Assembly (NCBI GenBank): GCA_019649035.1
Contig: BMAT01004020.1
Span: 132,675 to 161,699 of the forward strand
Origin: Elysia marginata
Taxonomy: Eukaryota > Mollusca > Gastropoda > Plakobranchidae
Direction of reading: 5' to 3'
DNA: 29,025 bases
Part shown: positions 11,907-20,728 of the stretch, in pieces
Layout of the letters: each line of letters begins with the position of its first letter
How positions within the stretch are numbered: position 1 is the first letter of the stretch
Made by a program: the position numbers and the translations under genes
Notes under the pieces: model-generated
The model's database searches: none
Told to the model about the DNA's origin: nothing
What the model saw: the letters and a program-made list of their open reading frames with translations, nothing else

Positions 11907-14900
11907 ATCTATCTATCTTTATCTCTATCGTTCTGTATGATAATCTGCCTATAAATCTCTGTACTTTTTTACTTATACAATATTTAGCATACGTACTCCA
12001 TATAACTTTAGCTTCGTCCTTCTATTTATAGATTTTTTATCTTATTTATAGATTTTTTATTTCACTTACTTATCGATACATTTTTCATTTTCATTTTCTC
12101 CTGCTTTGGTAAAACGATTCAAATTATTTTCTTTATAAAATCGGAAACCATATATTCAATTAAAGTGTTTCGAGCCAAATTTAGATATATGTCTTTCCAA
12201 GTTGAGTAAAAATGTTCAAATGTTTTCATTTTTTTATCTGCCAGGAAATGTAAATACTTGTAAATGTAAAGTTACTTATAACTATGTCTACTTTTTTCCT
12301 AAACAAAAAACAACTTTCAAAATCCGAAAACAACCACCATTAGGCCTATTAATATTGATTTAAATAAAAAAGTTACAACAACGTAAACATTTCGATTGTC
12401 GCGCTTTGCCCCGAAACCCTTCAACTTTAAGCATAGAAAATTGCTAATTTGTCTAAGATCAATCCTTAATATTAGCCATTTGATAGTAAACAAATTATAG
12501 AAACAAATAGATTAGTTTCTCGAGCTATGTATTATATTTACAATTTAATGCAAGCATAAAAGGTGACAACTTTATTTTTGCTTCCTCTGACACGCTGTGG
12601 TTCATTTAAAGTGAATCCTCTTCAGCTATTTTGAGTCTTTTCAGTTTATCTTCATATCACTTATCGCAGTTTATAATTATCGATTTCTCTATGCGCAAAA
12701 CCACCTACATTATTTTGTATAAAATCACAAGATACAAAAACAAAAACTATGGATTTTTTCTTCATACATGCCATGTTTACTCAATGAACAATACACAGAT
12801 CTGCAATTTAAAAGTAGAGGATAGATTGTGCTTTCTTTCTTTATATTTATACAGGGGATAATATGTGATTAGTTTCAAATTGTTTTACATAACTTACAGA
12901 GATTCCATGAGCTATGATATTTGTGTAAAAAACGTTATCTTGCATTACAGGACCCACGTTTTAGCAAGCTTTCAGTATTGGACATACGAAACTCTTACAG
13001 GTAAAACAGTTACTGGTTGGGGGAATGCCATGGATGTTTTCTTGCATCTTAAGTAAAACAAATGTGTTTAATCAAATCGAATGGTTTTACGTTGAAGTTC
13101 AACTAGATTGTAATTTTTTACGTAGTTGATAACGCGTTAAAAGGTGGGATCTCAATTCAGTACTTAGATATATAATATAAAGAGATCTTTCGATAAAGTT
13201 TTGAGTCAATGAAAAAATAGTCAACATTAATCTCGGTCAAGATTTAGAGACATGAAATATTATCATTTTTCAGACAAAATGAGGACTGCTTTTTACATTC
13301 ATCTCATTCTTTTAATTTTTCTTGTTCTACCTGAAGGCTTTACCGGCGTTCTTCTTGTGGTCGTCATGGTGATTATGTATGCCTTTGCTATGCCTTATGC
13401 AAGACGGAATTTGTTTCAGTATTTTAGTACCACGCACAGGTAACTTCTATTTTCTTTTATCATTGTCTAAAAGAGGAGGGTGGTTTAACCAACATGAAGC
13501 TCTAGGTTACCCATTGAGTATTACTTTGACAGTATTAGTTGGGAGGCTTGACTTAAAGGTTTTGCCTCTTGTGCAATATTTTCTTTATTGACTAAAATAG
13601 TTTCATCAAATTAGGCAACAAGTGTACCACTTAGTCATATGCAGCTATGACGCCCAACCCGTGTTTAATAGTTCAAAACCTCACCTATGGTCCTGTTAGT
13701 ATGTCAGCGACAAAATGTCGCAGAACCAAAAAAAAACATTTCCGAAGCAATGTTCTTTAATGCAGAAACGACTTCAAAATTTGATTATCCAATGATACAT
13801 GAAAAACATCTCCACTGATGCTTTTGTATATATGTCTAGCGTCCGGGGTGATTGAGTCGAAAATCGGAAATTCCTCTTTTTTGGGGAAAACGCCATTGAA
13901 ATGTCTACTTTTTCTTCTTTTTCCCTATGCTTAAAAAAACTTTCCACAGAATTTTGATAACTTTATTAAATGCTTCACGCTTGGAGACTTGGAAAACGAC
14001 TTCTTTAAAACAGCAATGACATTTTAAGCAAAAATTGCGACATATTACTCATCGCCCTAGACTCGAGACATTTATTATGTTTGCACAGTAAGGCAGTGGA
14101 CGAAAAGATGGAGCGGCTACTTGGGGCGTTAAATTTTAAGATGACGTCACAAAGCAGACATTCTAAGCTTTCATTCCGTGTATAAGTTTTATCTATGTAA
14201 TGTTTGATTTAAAAAACAGTGGTTAAGGGGATAAGAATTTTCAGTCACGCCTCGTATTTTGAGATTTATCGCTAAATATTATCTACAAAAGTCAAAAGTA
14301 GTTATAAGGATTACCGTAAAAGATTTCATATGCGTTTTGGGGGAAACCTGTGTTTATGAAATTCTGAAAAAAAATAAATTGTGTTGGAGAGAAAGTATTA
14401 TTCCAACGATTAAGCAAACCACATTGAATCATCCCGTTTGATTATCATAAGGATAGAATGATATTTGTATGTCACAGCACAGTAGTATTGAAATTATTGA
14501 GAATACACTTTTGTTCTAAAATGGAAAAAGAAGATGACACTCAATCGCTTTCTTTTCATACAAAATACTTCTCTTTTTTACCTTGACGTGGACCAAATGG
14601 TATAATTATCTCGTCTACCTAACCACAAAATAGTACCCTTGAAACACAGTGTGTTATATTGTCATGTTGTCCTTCTTATTTTCGTCGTATTTGATCTATG
14701 ATTACTATCACTGTTGTGGCTTGCAGCTTGTACATTGTCCTGTACATCCTGCTGTTTCTGCACGGCTCTGCCCGTCTGGTGCAAGACCCACTGTGGGGCA
14801 ACTTCTGTATTGGTCCCGTCGTGTGGTTTCTCCTGGACAAACTGATTTCTCTGAGCAGAAAGAAAGTGCTGCTGCCTGTACACAAGGCTTTACTGCTACC

Positions 14901-17900
14901 GTCGGGTAAGACTTAAATCCTCACCATCATAAGTTCAGTTAAAGATACACGCAGATAGAAGTGGGTGTATATATAGAGAGAAGGGTAGGTAGGTACACTC
15001 TAAGACAGACGAAAAAGTTAAAAGATATATAGGTGGAGGGAAAGCTAATAAGATAGAAAAATCGGTACAATGAGATAGATAGATCTGTATAGATATGTAG
15101 ATAGATAGATAGATCTGTATAGATATGTAGATAGATAGATAGTTAGATAGATAGATTAAAAATGTGAACCTATCCAACCACGACCTAGAAGAGCCTGACG
15201 AAGAAACAGAAAGTAAATAGTTGTCCGAAGAAATGCCGATCGGCGAGACAGCTTGAAACACAGTGTCGTAACAAAACCAAGGTAGTACTAGGCTATAGTG
15301 TATATAAAGCTCCTCATACAAATCGGGCACAATACTTCATTACATAGATAACATAGAATTTTAGATAGATAGATAGATAGATATTACTAAGAGTTTTCTC
15401 ACATTATTTTAGTCTTACTTCATATGTTTCGACTGTGGTCGCCGCACACTCTTCATGTTAGTATTTTGGTGGGGGTTTTTTCTGGTCTTGATTTCTTGTC
15501 GCATTACTCAAGATGTTTTCTGTGGTGCATATAGCATGTGGAAATAAGTTCTTTCGTTTGTCTAGGCTAGATCTTTTGGATCAAATTATGTACTTCTATG
15601 CAAGGCACATCTTGTATCTTTTTGTCTTCGTAAAACATGAGAGTGCCTTTTCCAATATTTTCCATGGTATGGTATAGTTTACGTTTACATTCTTTTAATC
15701 CTAAAAGTGCTAAAAATGCACTCTTTACAAACTCAAGTCACACGATGTGTTCGATACTATACATTTATTGATAGAAATTATATAAATGTAATGCCATCAT
15801 CTGCTCCTCGCAACCACGCCAACATTGTCCTCCTCAACCACAATACCAAAGGCCATATACATGATACATCAATATAAAATGTTGAGATATAGGCAGAACT
15901 GGTGGGCGGAGAACACCTAACTGTGCTCTCCGCTGAACTAAAGTAGTTCCGGACACATCTGGTGACAATTATTTTTCTTAAATGTTTTTTAGGGCTCTGG
16001 ATACGCCAACTAATAATTTTTTTTTCTTGTCTTGTTTGAATCTGGTGGTTGTAGTTAGAATAATAACGTTTCTATCAGACAGATCACAAGGTACATCCAA
16101 TTGCTTTTGTAAGTAATATAATGATGTTGCCTAAACGGATGATTCTGATGTTTTTAACACAGCTATGTGACTGACTTCTCTGTGCTAATCAGGTGTCATC
16201 AACCTGGTCTTCAAACGTCCGCTCACCTTCGACTATTACTCGGGCCAGTGGGTGAGGATAGCGTGTCCACTGCTAGGGAAGCATGAGTACCACCCGTTCA
16301 CCTTAACCTCCTCACCTCACGAGGATTGTCTCAGTCTTCATATCAGGGCGGTAGGGCCCTGGACCAAGAATTTGCGCAACTTGTTCGAATCTAACGTAGA
16401 TGGGGCACGGGGGTATCCAAAGGTAAAAACAAAACCTTCCACTAGCTCCAAAGTTTTGATTAAATCGTATTTTTTATTGCTTTATCCTTCAAAAAGTGAC
16501 ATAAAGTTAAGAAAGGGAAGAGTCGAGATAATGGCTGATTTTTTTTCTTTTTATGTCATGTTCGTACTCCGAGTGTTCAATGTGTCTGGAAATGCTTAAT
16601 GTTTAAATCATAAATCATCTTGAAGAGTTCATATACAGTTCATGGTATACCAAAATGTTATTCATTGTTTCACTTATTTGGGCAGTACTGGGGCCTCAGT
16701 AAAATGTTTTGTCATTTCTTCGCTTCTTTAAGATCTACGTAGACGGGCCTTTTGGAGAAAGCCACCAAGATTGGTACAAGTTCCCAGTGTCTGTGTTGGT
16801 TGGAGCAGGCATTGGAATCACACCATTTGCATCTATCTTGAAAGACATTGCACACAGAGCACAGAATCTCTCCAGAGTACCATGTCAAAAGGTTGGAAAC
16901 AATGCCACAAGCATGGCAGTAATGTGAAACATTTAATCTAAATCGAGCCAGGTTTTTACAATTAGATGGTTTAGCATTGTTAATGATAGATACAAGCAAT
17001 TTTCACTCTCTTGGATTATGTTGTTTATGTTAAATTTTAAAGTAATACACAAACTAACAACAATAACTAATATAATGATAATTGTGATGAACAATTTATA
17101 CTGATCGATTTAAGCAGTGACTGTAACAAAAGAATCAGTGACTAATGGCCATTAAATGTTGTTTGTATAAAAATTAAATCTCCAATACGAGATCACACAA
17201 TTGAATCTCTGCATAATGGCCAAAATTCCTTTTTATTGTGTGATGAGGATTTTCTCGATGTAGTTTTTCACAAAAAGGCACTGGGCGTCTCAATGTTGAG
17301 AACAGGTACCGGTAGGCTTTGCTTCGATTTCTTCTCTTCACAACAATAATTCAATGCTTTAATATATTGCAAGAAAAAAAGACAATGTTTAAAGACCAAA
17401 CAGAGAACTAGTTTCGACATCCGCAGTCCTGAATTATAAATAATGGAAGTTGTACAAAGGTGTTGATATAAACAGAAAGCTAAATCAAGTGGGTACAATA
17501 TTACATTTGTGTCCAGGTGTACTTTTTGTGGGTGACACGGACCCAGCGTAGTTTCGAGTGGATGACGGACATCATTCGCCAGGTGGAGGCCACCGACGAC
17601 AACAACTTTGTGGATGTTCAGATCTGCATTACCCAGCTAAAGCAGAAGTTCGACCTGCGCACTACAATGCTGGTGATTTATTATTGTGCAGTGTTTATTC
17701 AATGACAACAGGAATGGGTTTAAAGGCATATTATTAGCATTCGATTGAAATTCGATATGAATATTTTTAAGAAATGTCAAAGACATCGTAAAAAATAAAC
17801 TTAATTTTGAGTTCCAAGGTGTTTTGTGCCGAAGCTAAAATAAGTCAAGTTTTGAAGTGAATGAGAGGCGAGCAGTTTTAAGTCTAGTTAAATCCAATTT

Positions 17901-20244
17901 AATTTTTAAACACTACTTTAGTGCAATTAGGATCTGTAAAGTTGCGAGTAAGATTGGCATCGTTAAAAGAAAAAAAAGAATTCTTGCTTTTCAAGCATAG
18001 TGGACGAAGCATACCATGAAGGATACGACTTTTTTTTACATGTGGTCGTTTTTTATGGTTTAATGGATTGAATTAAAAACGCAATTAGTATTCTTATCTT
18101 AATAACCCTGCAGCTGTGTCAAATTTCGATGTCAAAAAGTTTTAGTAACAATAAGAAGAAACTTGTAAGAATGCAGCTCTAATTTTTAAAAAAAGCAACG
18201 GGTCAGTTGGTTACAAAGTAGCTCAAGTCTGGAGATGCTCAAATTTAAATACCTAGCCTTTTTTAGCTAAAGGCAAAAAGCCTATTCAAAGTTGAATCAT
18301 ATTCCCGTTCGTTTTTTTTTATTGAATTGATCAATCGTAAAGAAGAAGCCCCTATGACAAGTTAATTTTAGTAGTAAATTTTTTAGCTAGATCAAAGTGC
18401 TTGACATTCTTGCTGTTATGAATATTATTACAATGTAATAATTCAAGATTTAATTTGAAAATAGAAAATCGTAAAGTTTTAGTGATAGATACAATATTAA
18501 TTAGCTTCACAATGCTTTTAAAAAGCAAAGTCAACTTTTCGAGCTATTGAAACTGACTAACGTCTAGTTTCTACTGCTTGGAGTGTTAACACATTGAATA
18601 ATGTGTCCGTCACCCGCAAAAAAATAATTGCTCATGCTAAAACACGTCTTGAGGAGAACATTGGGATTTCTTTTAGTTTGAGCACTTCGTCGCATATTCT
18701 TTTTCCTTATTAGAGTTGCTTTCTTTTTCATGCTGGGCGATTAAACAGATTAAACATTCAGAAAATACCAGTTTTGTCATAGGCCTTCGGTGGGAGAAAC
18801 ATTTGAGAAAATGATTAAACTTCATTATAACCTCGCTATGAGCATGACTCATCGATATCAAAGGTATAAGAAAACTTAAGAAAGCAAGAGGGAGGTGCAC
18901 AATGATGGATAAAAAAAATGAGCCAGAAAGAGATCTATTTGGGTTAATTTGATTTGAAGTGTACGAAGTACTTAAGTAGCATATCTCTATAGATGACTGT
19001 TATCTGTTTACTAGCCTTTCAGGCAACCGTATTATCTTAAAACTTATTTCTTCCTAATATTGTACTTATGTTATTGAAAATTTGCATTATCTTACTACTT
19101 AAAATGACTACAAAGCGTATGATATTAAAATAAAATGTCATTGTGTTATCAATAACTCTAGGAAAAACCAAATGAAGTGGTTATTATATCGTGCGTCATC
19201 GAACCTACTCTCTTGATAAACGTCTATTTAATCTGAAAAGTTACCATTAAGTTTTGCCCATCTTGATGTTAAGTACCTCTTGAATGGAACAAGGTTAGTT
19301 GTACTCTCAAATAAATGTCAAAACTGATAACTTGAGGAGGGCGATAGTGACTTTGCATTACATTTGACATAGACCTACTTTTTCAGTAATTTTCTGTCAC
19401 AACTGTTTGTGTTTGGAAACCTCTTTTACAGTACATATGTGAGAGACATTTTCAGAAGATAGCTGGCCTCAGTATGTTTACCGGTCTGAGGGCAAAAACT
19501 CATTTTGGTCGACCAAAGTTCATCGAGTTTTTTGAGGCTCTCAAAATGGTCCATGAACACGTAAGCTGCTGACATTCTCTTAGTCAATCTGATAATTTTT
19601 TTCAAACTCATTGTGAATCGGCTCTGGTCAAACCAAGTGCAACCAAGAAGAAGTATTTTGCTCCTTCTGGGTTGCTCCGATACGGTACATGGGCTGGACA
19701 TAACAATGTATTTCAGTACCTTTATCTCAGAGGCTGCCTATATTTTCTGCTATCTATGAAACCGCTAAATCTGGTGGATATTCATTTCAGGAACAAGCTA
19801 ACATTTTTCTTTAAAACCAAAGTTTTAATAAGTTTTTGTTCAATTCTCAGGGTTATGGCAAGCCGCATGCCTTGTAAAATATAGCGGACTAAGCATATTG
19901 CTGTCATAAGCAATGATTATCCATCTGATGCTGGTTTTAAATTTTGACCGTCTCTCTTCTTATTATGTTAGCAATTTAATCTGACTTGAGCGCTAGTCCG
20001 AAAATTACCAGCAGTCAATAGCTACTGATCCCCTGGTGGTCTCATTTGAAAAAAAACCACTGTCATAATTAAGGTTTCACACGTCAATTATTTCCTTTTT
20101 AAAACTTGTTTCTCATCCCAGGTACCTCAGATCGGAGTGTTTAGTTGCGGACCGGCTGCCCTCACTCGCAATGTCAACCAGGCATGCTCGGAAAACAATG
20201 CTTACACGGGCCCCTCTCTGATTCACCACTATGAAAATTTCTAG
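1379..20244 (+). CDS. DUOX: Dual oxidase (DUOX), 3' part, 22 exons, partial at 5' end
   Basis: NADPH oxidase that moves electrons from cytosolic NADPH through FAD and two hemes to oxygen outside the cell, yielding hydrogen peroxide. Exons by eye: 1379-1506, 2490-2666, 3107-3211, 3750-3988, 4423-4513, 4629-4726, 5022-5238, 5592-5685, 6059-6240, 6591-6681, 7320-7513, 8040-8184, 10848-10933, 11641-11734, 12951-13000, 13337-13439, 14727-14905, 16193-16422, 16733-16891, 17517-17672, 19432-19560, 20122-20244. Every junction is GT-AG, all phases agree, and the sum gives 1022 codons plus TAG. Order of parts: peroxidase end, TM1, cytosolic domain with EF-hands, six-helix heme core, FAD site, NADPH site, C-terminal YENF. 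Vertebrate DUOX is about 1550 residues, so roughly the first 500 are upstream of the window. No frameshift or stop was seen. Confidence 0.95.
1574..1810. mobile_element. piggyBac-type MITE with TTAA target duplication
   Basis: The 237-bp element is flanked by TTAA at 1570-1573 and at 1811-1814. Its left end is CCCTCAGAGGGCCAAC. The reverse complement of its right end is CTCTCTGAGGGCCAAC, identical at 14 of 16 positions. TTAA duplications with ends starting CCY are the mark of the piggyBac superfamily. The interior is AT-rich and non-coding, so this is a non-autonomous copy. It lies in the DUOX intron 1507-2489. Confidence 0.7.
2009..2082. repeat. (GA)n purine microsatellite
   Basis: About 70 bases of GA repeats with short A- and G-rich interruptions, inside the DUOX intron 1507-2489. 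Confidence 0.9.
2226..2441. repeat. 38-bp minisatellite, about five and a half copies
   Basis: The unit begins GGCAATGTTTACTACTC and ends in a GTTACTnnAGC block. Four full 38-bp units follow a leading partial copy, and a trailing partial copy ends near 2441. The copies differ by a few substitutions. The array ends about 50 bases before the acceptor of the DUOX exon at 2490. Confidence 0.88.
3750..4726 (+). CDS. DUOX: DUOX exons 4-6: cytosolic region between TM1 and the EF-hands
   Basis: Exon 3750-3988 begins [20 protein letters not shown] and continues through [19 protein letters not shown] to a beta-strand-like [16 protein letters not shown]. Exon 4423-4513 adds [20 protein letters not shown], and exon 4629-4726 adds a helix ending [12 protein letters not shown]. 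In DUOX this region after TM1 is folded as a PH-like domain that contacts the EF-hand module and helps couple calcium to activity. Assignment rests on position and on partial family matches (the EWxGR-like start, the D-I-A-L-D-x-M block and the K-F-F helix). Confidence 0.88.
5022..6240 (+). CDS. DUOX: DUOX exons 7-9: EF-hand calcium sensor region
   Basis: Exon 5022-5238 carries [19 protein letters not shown] and the loop [12 protein letters not shown], which keeps D1, D5, G6 and E12 but has T at position 3. Exon 5592-5685 carries [18 protein letters not shown]. This second loop has S at positions 3 and 5 and N at position 12 where family members have an acid. Exon 6059-6240 carries a third helix-loop-helix-like stretch ([16 protein letters not shown]) with no acidic ligands. 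Calcium binding to the EF-hands normally switches DUOX on. On sequence, only the first loop looks able to bind calcium well. Confidence 0.9.
6591..8184 (+). CDS. DUOX: DUOX exons 10-12: basic linker and the next two membrane helices
   Basis: Exon 6591-6681 is a basic linker ([15 protein letters not shown], then RYSRKTR). Exon 7320-7513 continues the linker and enters a helix ([20 protein letters not shown]) that runs into ERAHYY. Exon 8040-8184 starts at the upstream of two possible AGs; the second AG at about 8050 would make a stop with the split codon, so the first one is right. It carries [19 protein letters not shown], then the helix [19 protein letters not shown] and L-L-L-T-M-C-R-N are hallmark NOX/DUOX blocks. 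Confidence 0.93.
7744..7861. repeat. (GAA)n / homopurine tract in DUOX intron
   Basis: About 30 uninterrupted GAA units (about 7745-7833) are followed by further purines (GGAAAGGAAGAAGAGG, then GGA repeats), so the plus strand is purine-only for about 118 bases. The opposite strand gives fake Ser- and Phe-rich reading frames. Confidence 0.95.
8185..10847. other. Long DUOX intron (about 2.7 kb), no gene seen
   Basis: No exon, RNA gene or recognisable transposon was found. The intron contains a TAA microsatellite (9402-9462) and a cluster of AGATCT hexamers (9598-9737). The ORFs of 60-90 codons in it have no coding character and no splice context. Confidence 0.7.
9402..9462. repeat. (TAA)n microsatellite
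   Basis: About 60 bases of AAT/TAA repeats with AGT and ACA interruptions, in the DUOX intron 8185-10847. Confidence 0.92.
10848..14905 (+). CDS. DUOX: DUOX exons 13-17: heme-binding transmembrane core
   Basis: Exon 10848-10933 carries [20 protein letters not shown]. Exon 11641-11734 starts [14 protein letters not shown]. Together they place two His residues exactly 13 residues apart (H-x13-H). Exon 12951-13000, only 50 nt, encodes [16 protein letters not shown]. Exon 13337-13439 carries the helix [20 protein letters not shown] and ends in FSTTH. Exon 14727-14905 continues [14 protein letters not shown], giving H-x12-H. These His pairs on helices III and V hold the two hemes in all NOX/DUOX enzymes. 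The last exon ends with [11 protein letters not shown], which leads into the dehydrogenase domain. Confidence 0.95.
11340..11400. repeat. (CT)n microsatellite
   Basis: About 40 uninterrupted bases of CT, then imperfect CT to about 11400. It lies about 240 bases before the DUOX exon at 11641. Confidence 0.95.
11841..11930. repeat. (CT)n/(TATC)n microsatellite
   Basis: About 65 bases of CT repeats with one G interruption pass into TATC repeats, about 105 bases after the donor of DUOX exon 11641-11734. Confidence 0.95.
12023..12060. repeat. Short direct repeat, 20-bp period, two copies
   Basis: TATTTATAGATTTTTTAT occurs at 12023-12040 and again at 12043-12060, separated by CT. It is likely a replication-slippage product within an intron. 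Confidence 0.85.
13440..14726. other. DUOX intron, nothing recognised
   Basis: About 1.3 kb between exons ending at 13439 and starting at 14727. No transposon, RNA gene or repeat array is visible. Confidence 0.6.
14906..16192. other. DUOX intron with ATAG repeats and one hairpin
   Basis: About 1.3 kb. It holds ATAG microsatellites (15073-15156 and 15362-15383) and an 11-bp near-perfect inverted repeat at 15906-15933. A minus-strand frame across 14935-15330 is a translation of the ATAG repeat, not a gene. Confidence 0.65.
15073..15156. repeat. (ATAG)n microsatellite with a 30-bp higher-order unit
   Basis: ATAG repeats are interrupted twice by ATCTGTATAGATATGTAG, so the tract contains two tandem copies of a 30-bp unit. 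A second, pure ATAG tract lies at 15362-15383. Confidence 0.9.
16193..20244 (+). CDS. DUOX: DUOX exons 18-22: FAD- and NADPH-binding dehydrogenase domain
   Basis: Exon 16193-16422 carries [20 protein letters not shown] and HPFTLTS, the FAD isoalloxazine motif, then [11 protein letters not shown]. Exon 16733-16891 carries [13 protein letters not shown] and the nucleotide-binding turn [16 protein letters not shown]; its donor, GTTGGA, is weak. Exon 17517-17672 carries [15 protein letters not shown] and ends FDLRTTML. Exon 19432-19560 carries [20 protein letters not shown] and HFGRP. Exon 20122-20244 carries [14 protein letters not shown], the C-terminal NADPH-site Cys motif, and ends HHYENF-stop. 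All key motifs are intact. The Thr-Pro of ITPF, needed for NADPH binding, is present. Confidence 0.96.
17673..19431. other. DUOX intron, 1.8 kb, nothing recognised
   Basis: This intron is AT-rich and has no visible repeat array, mobile element or convincing exon. Reading frames of 60-75 codons on the minus strand lack coding character. Confidence 0.6.
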
Positions 20245-20606
20245 TTTCTTTCTTTAATGTATTATAAAGCTTCATTTGATAACATTAATTTCTACAACGG
20301 GGCGTCAGCTAAACACGTTGCTGTTTCTTTTGTAATATATAGCGATTAAAAATTATACAGTAAAAATCTAGGGCAAAGTTATTTAACTTTTATTTAGTAG
20401 GATAACAAGAAAACACCTTGTAATATTTTTACTACGAGTACTTCAATATGTAGGAATAGCGAAGTTTATCTATATGGAATGAATACTTTTATTTCTCAAA
20501 ACAAAGCAACAAGAATGAAACAAAAATTTCCAGAGCTCTCCAGTATATTAGACTGAAGACTTTTTGAAGCGCAGCTATGGATAAAGGGAACATTTGACTG
20601 TTTTTA

Positions 20607-20612
20607 AATAAA
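20607..20612 (+). terminator. Candidate polyadenylation signal for DUOX
   Basis: An AATAAA lies 363 bases after the DUOX stop codon. A second AATAAA lies at 20723-20728. Either could define the 3' end; the sequence alone does not say which. Confidence 0.4.
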
Positions 20613-20728
20613 AATGAAATTACTCTCAAAATCTTTAAAAGGTATTTTATCATCTTAATAATAGTATGAAACGATTGACTTCAAACACACGCAACTCTTA
20701 AATCCTCATGTTTTAATAACATAATAAA

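Larger units (their letters stand above)
11641..12950. other. DUOX exon 14 and the following 1.2-kb intron
   Basis: The intron 11735-12950 is very AT-rich. It holds a CT/TATC microsatellite and a 20-bp direct duplication (12023-12040 and 12043-12060). No exon or mobile element was recognised in it. Confidence 0.6.

Noticed and set aside
14935..15330. Minus-strand 131-codon frame rich in Tyr, Leu, Ser and Ile
   Set aside because: Translation of ATAG repeats, no family resemblance.
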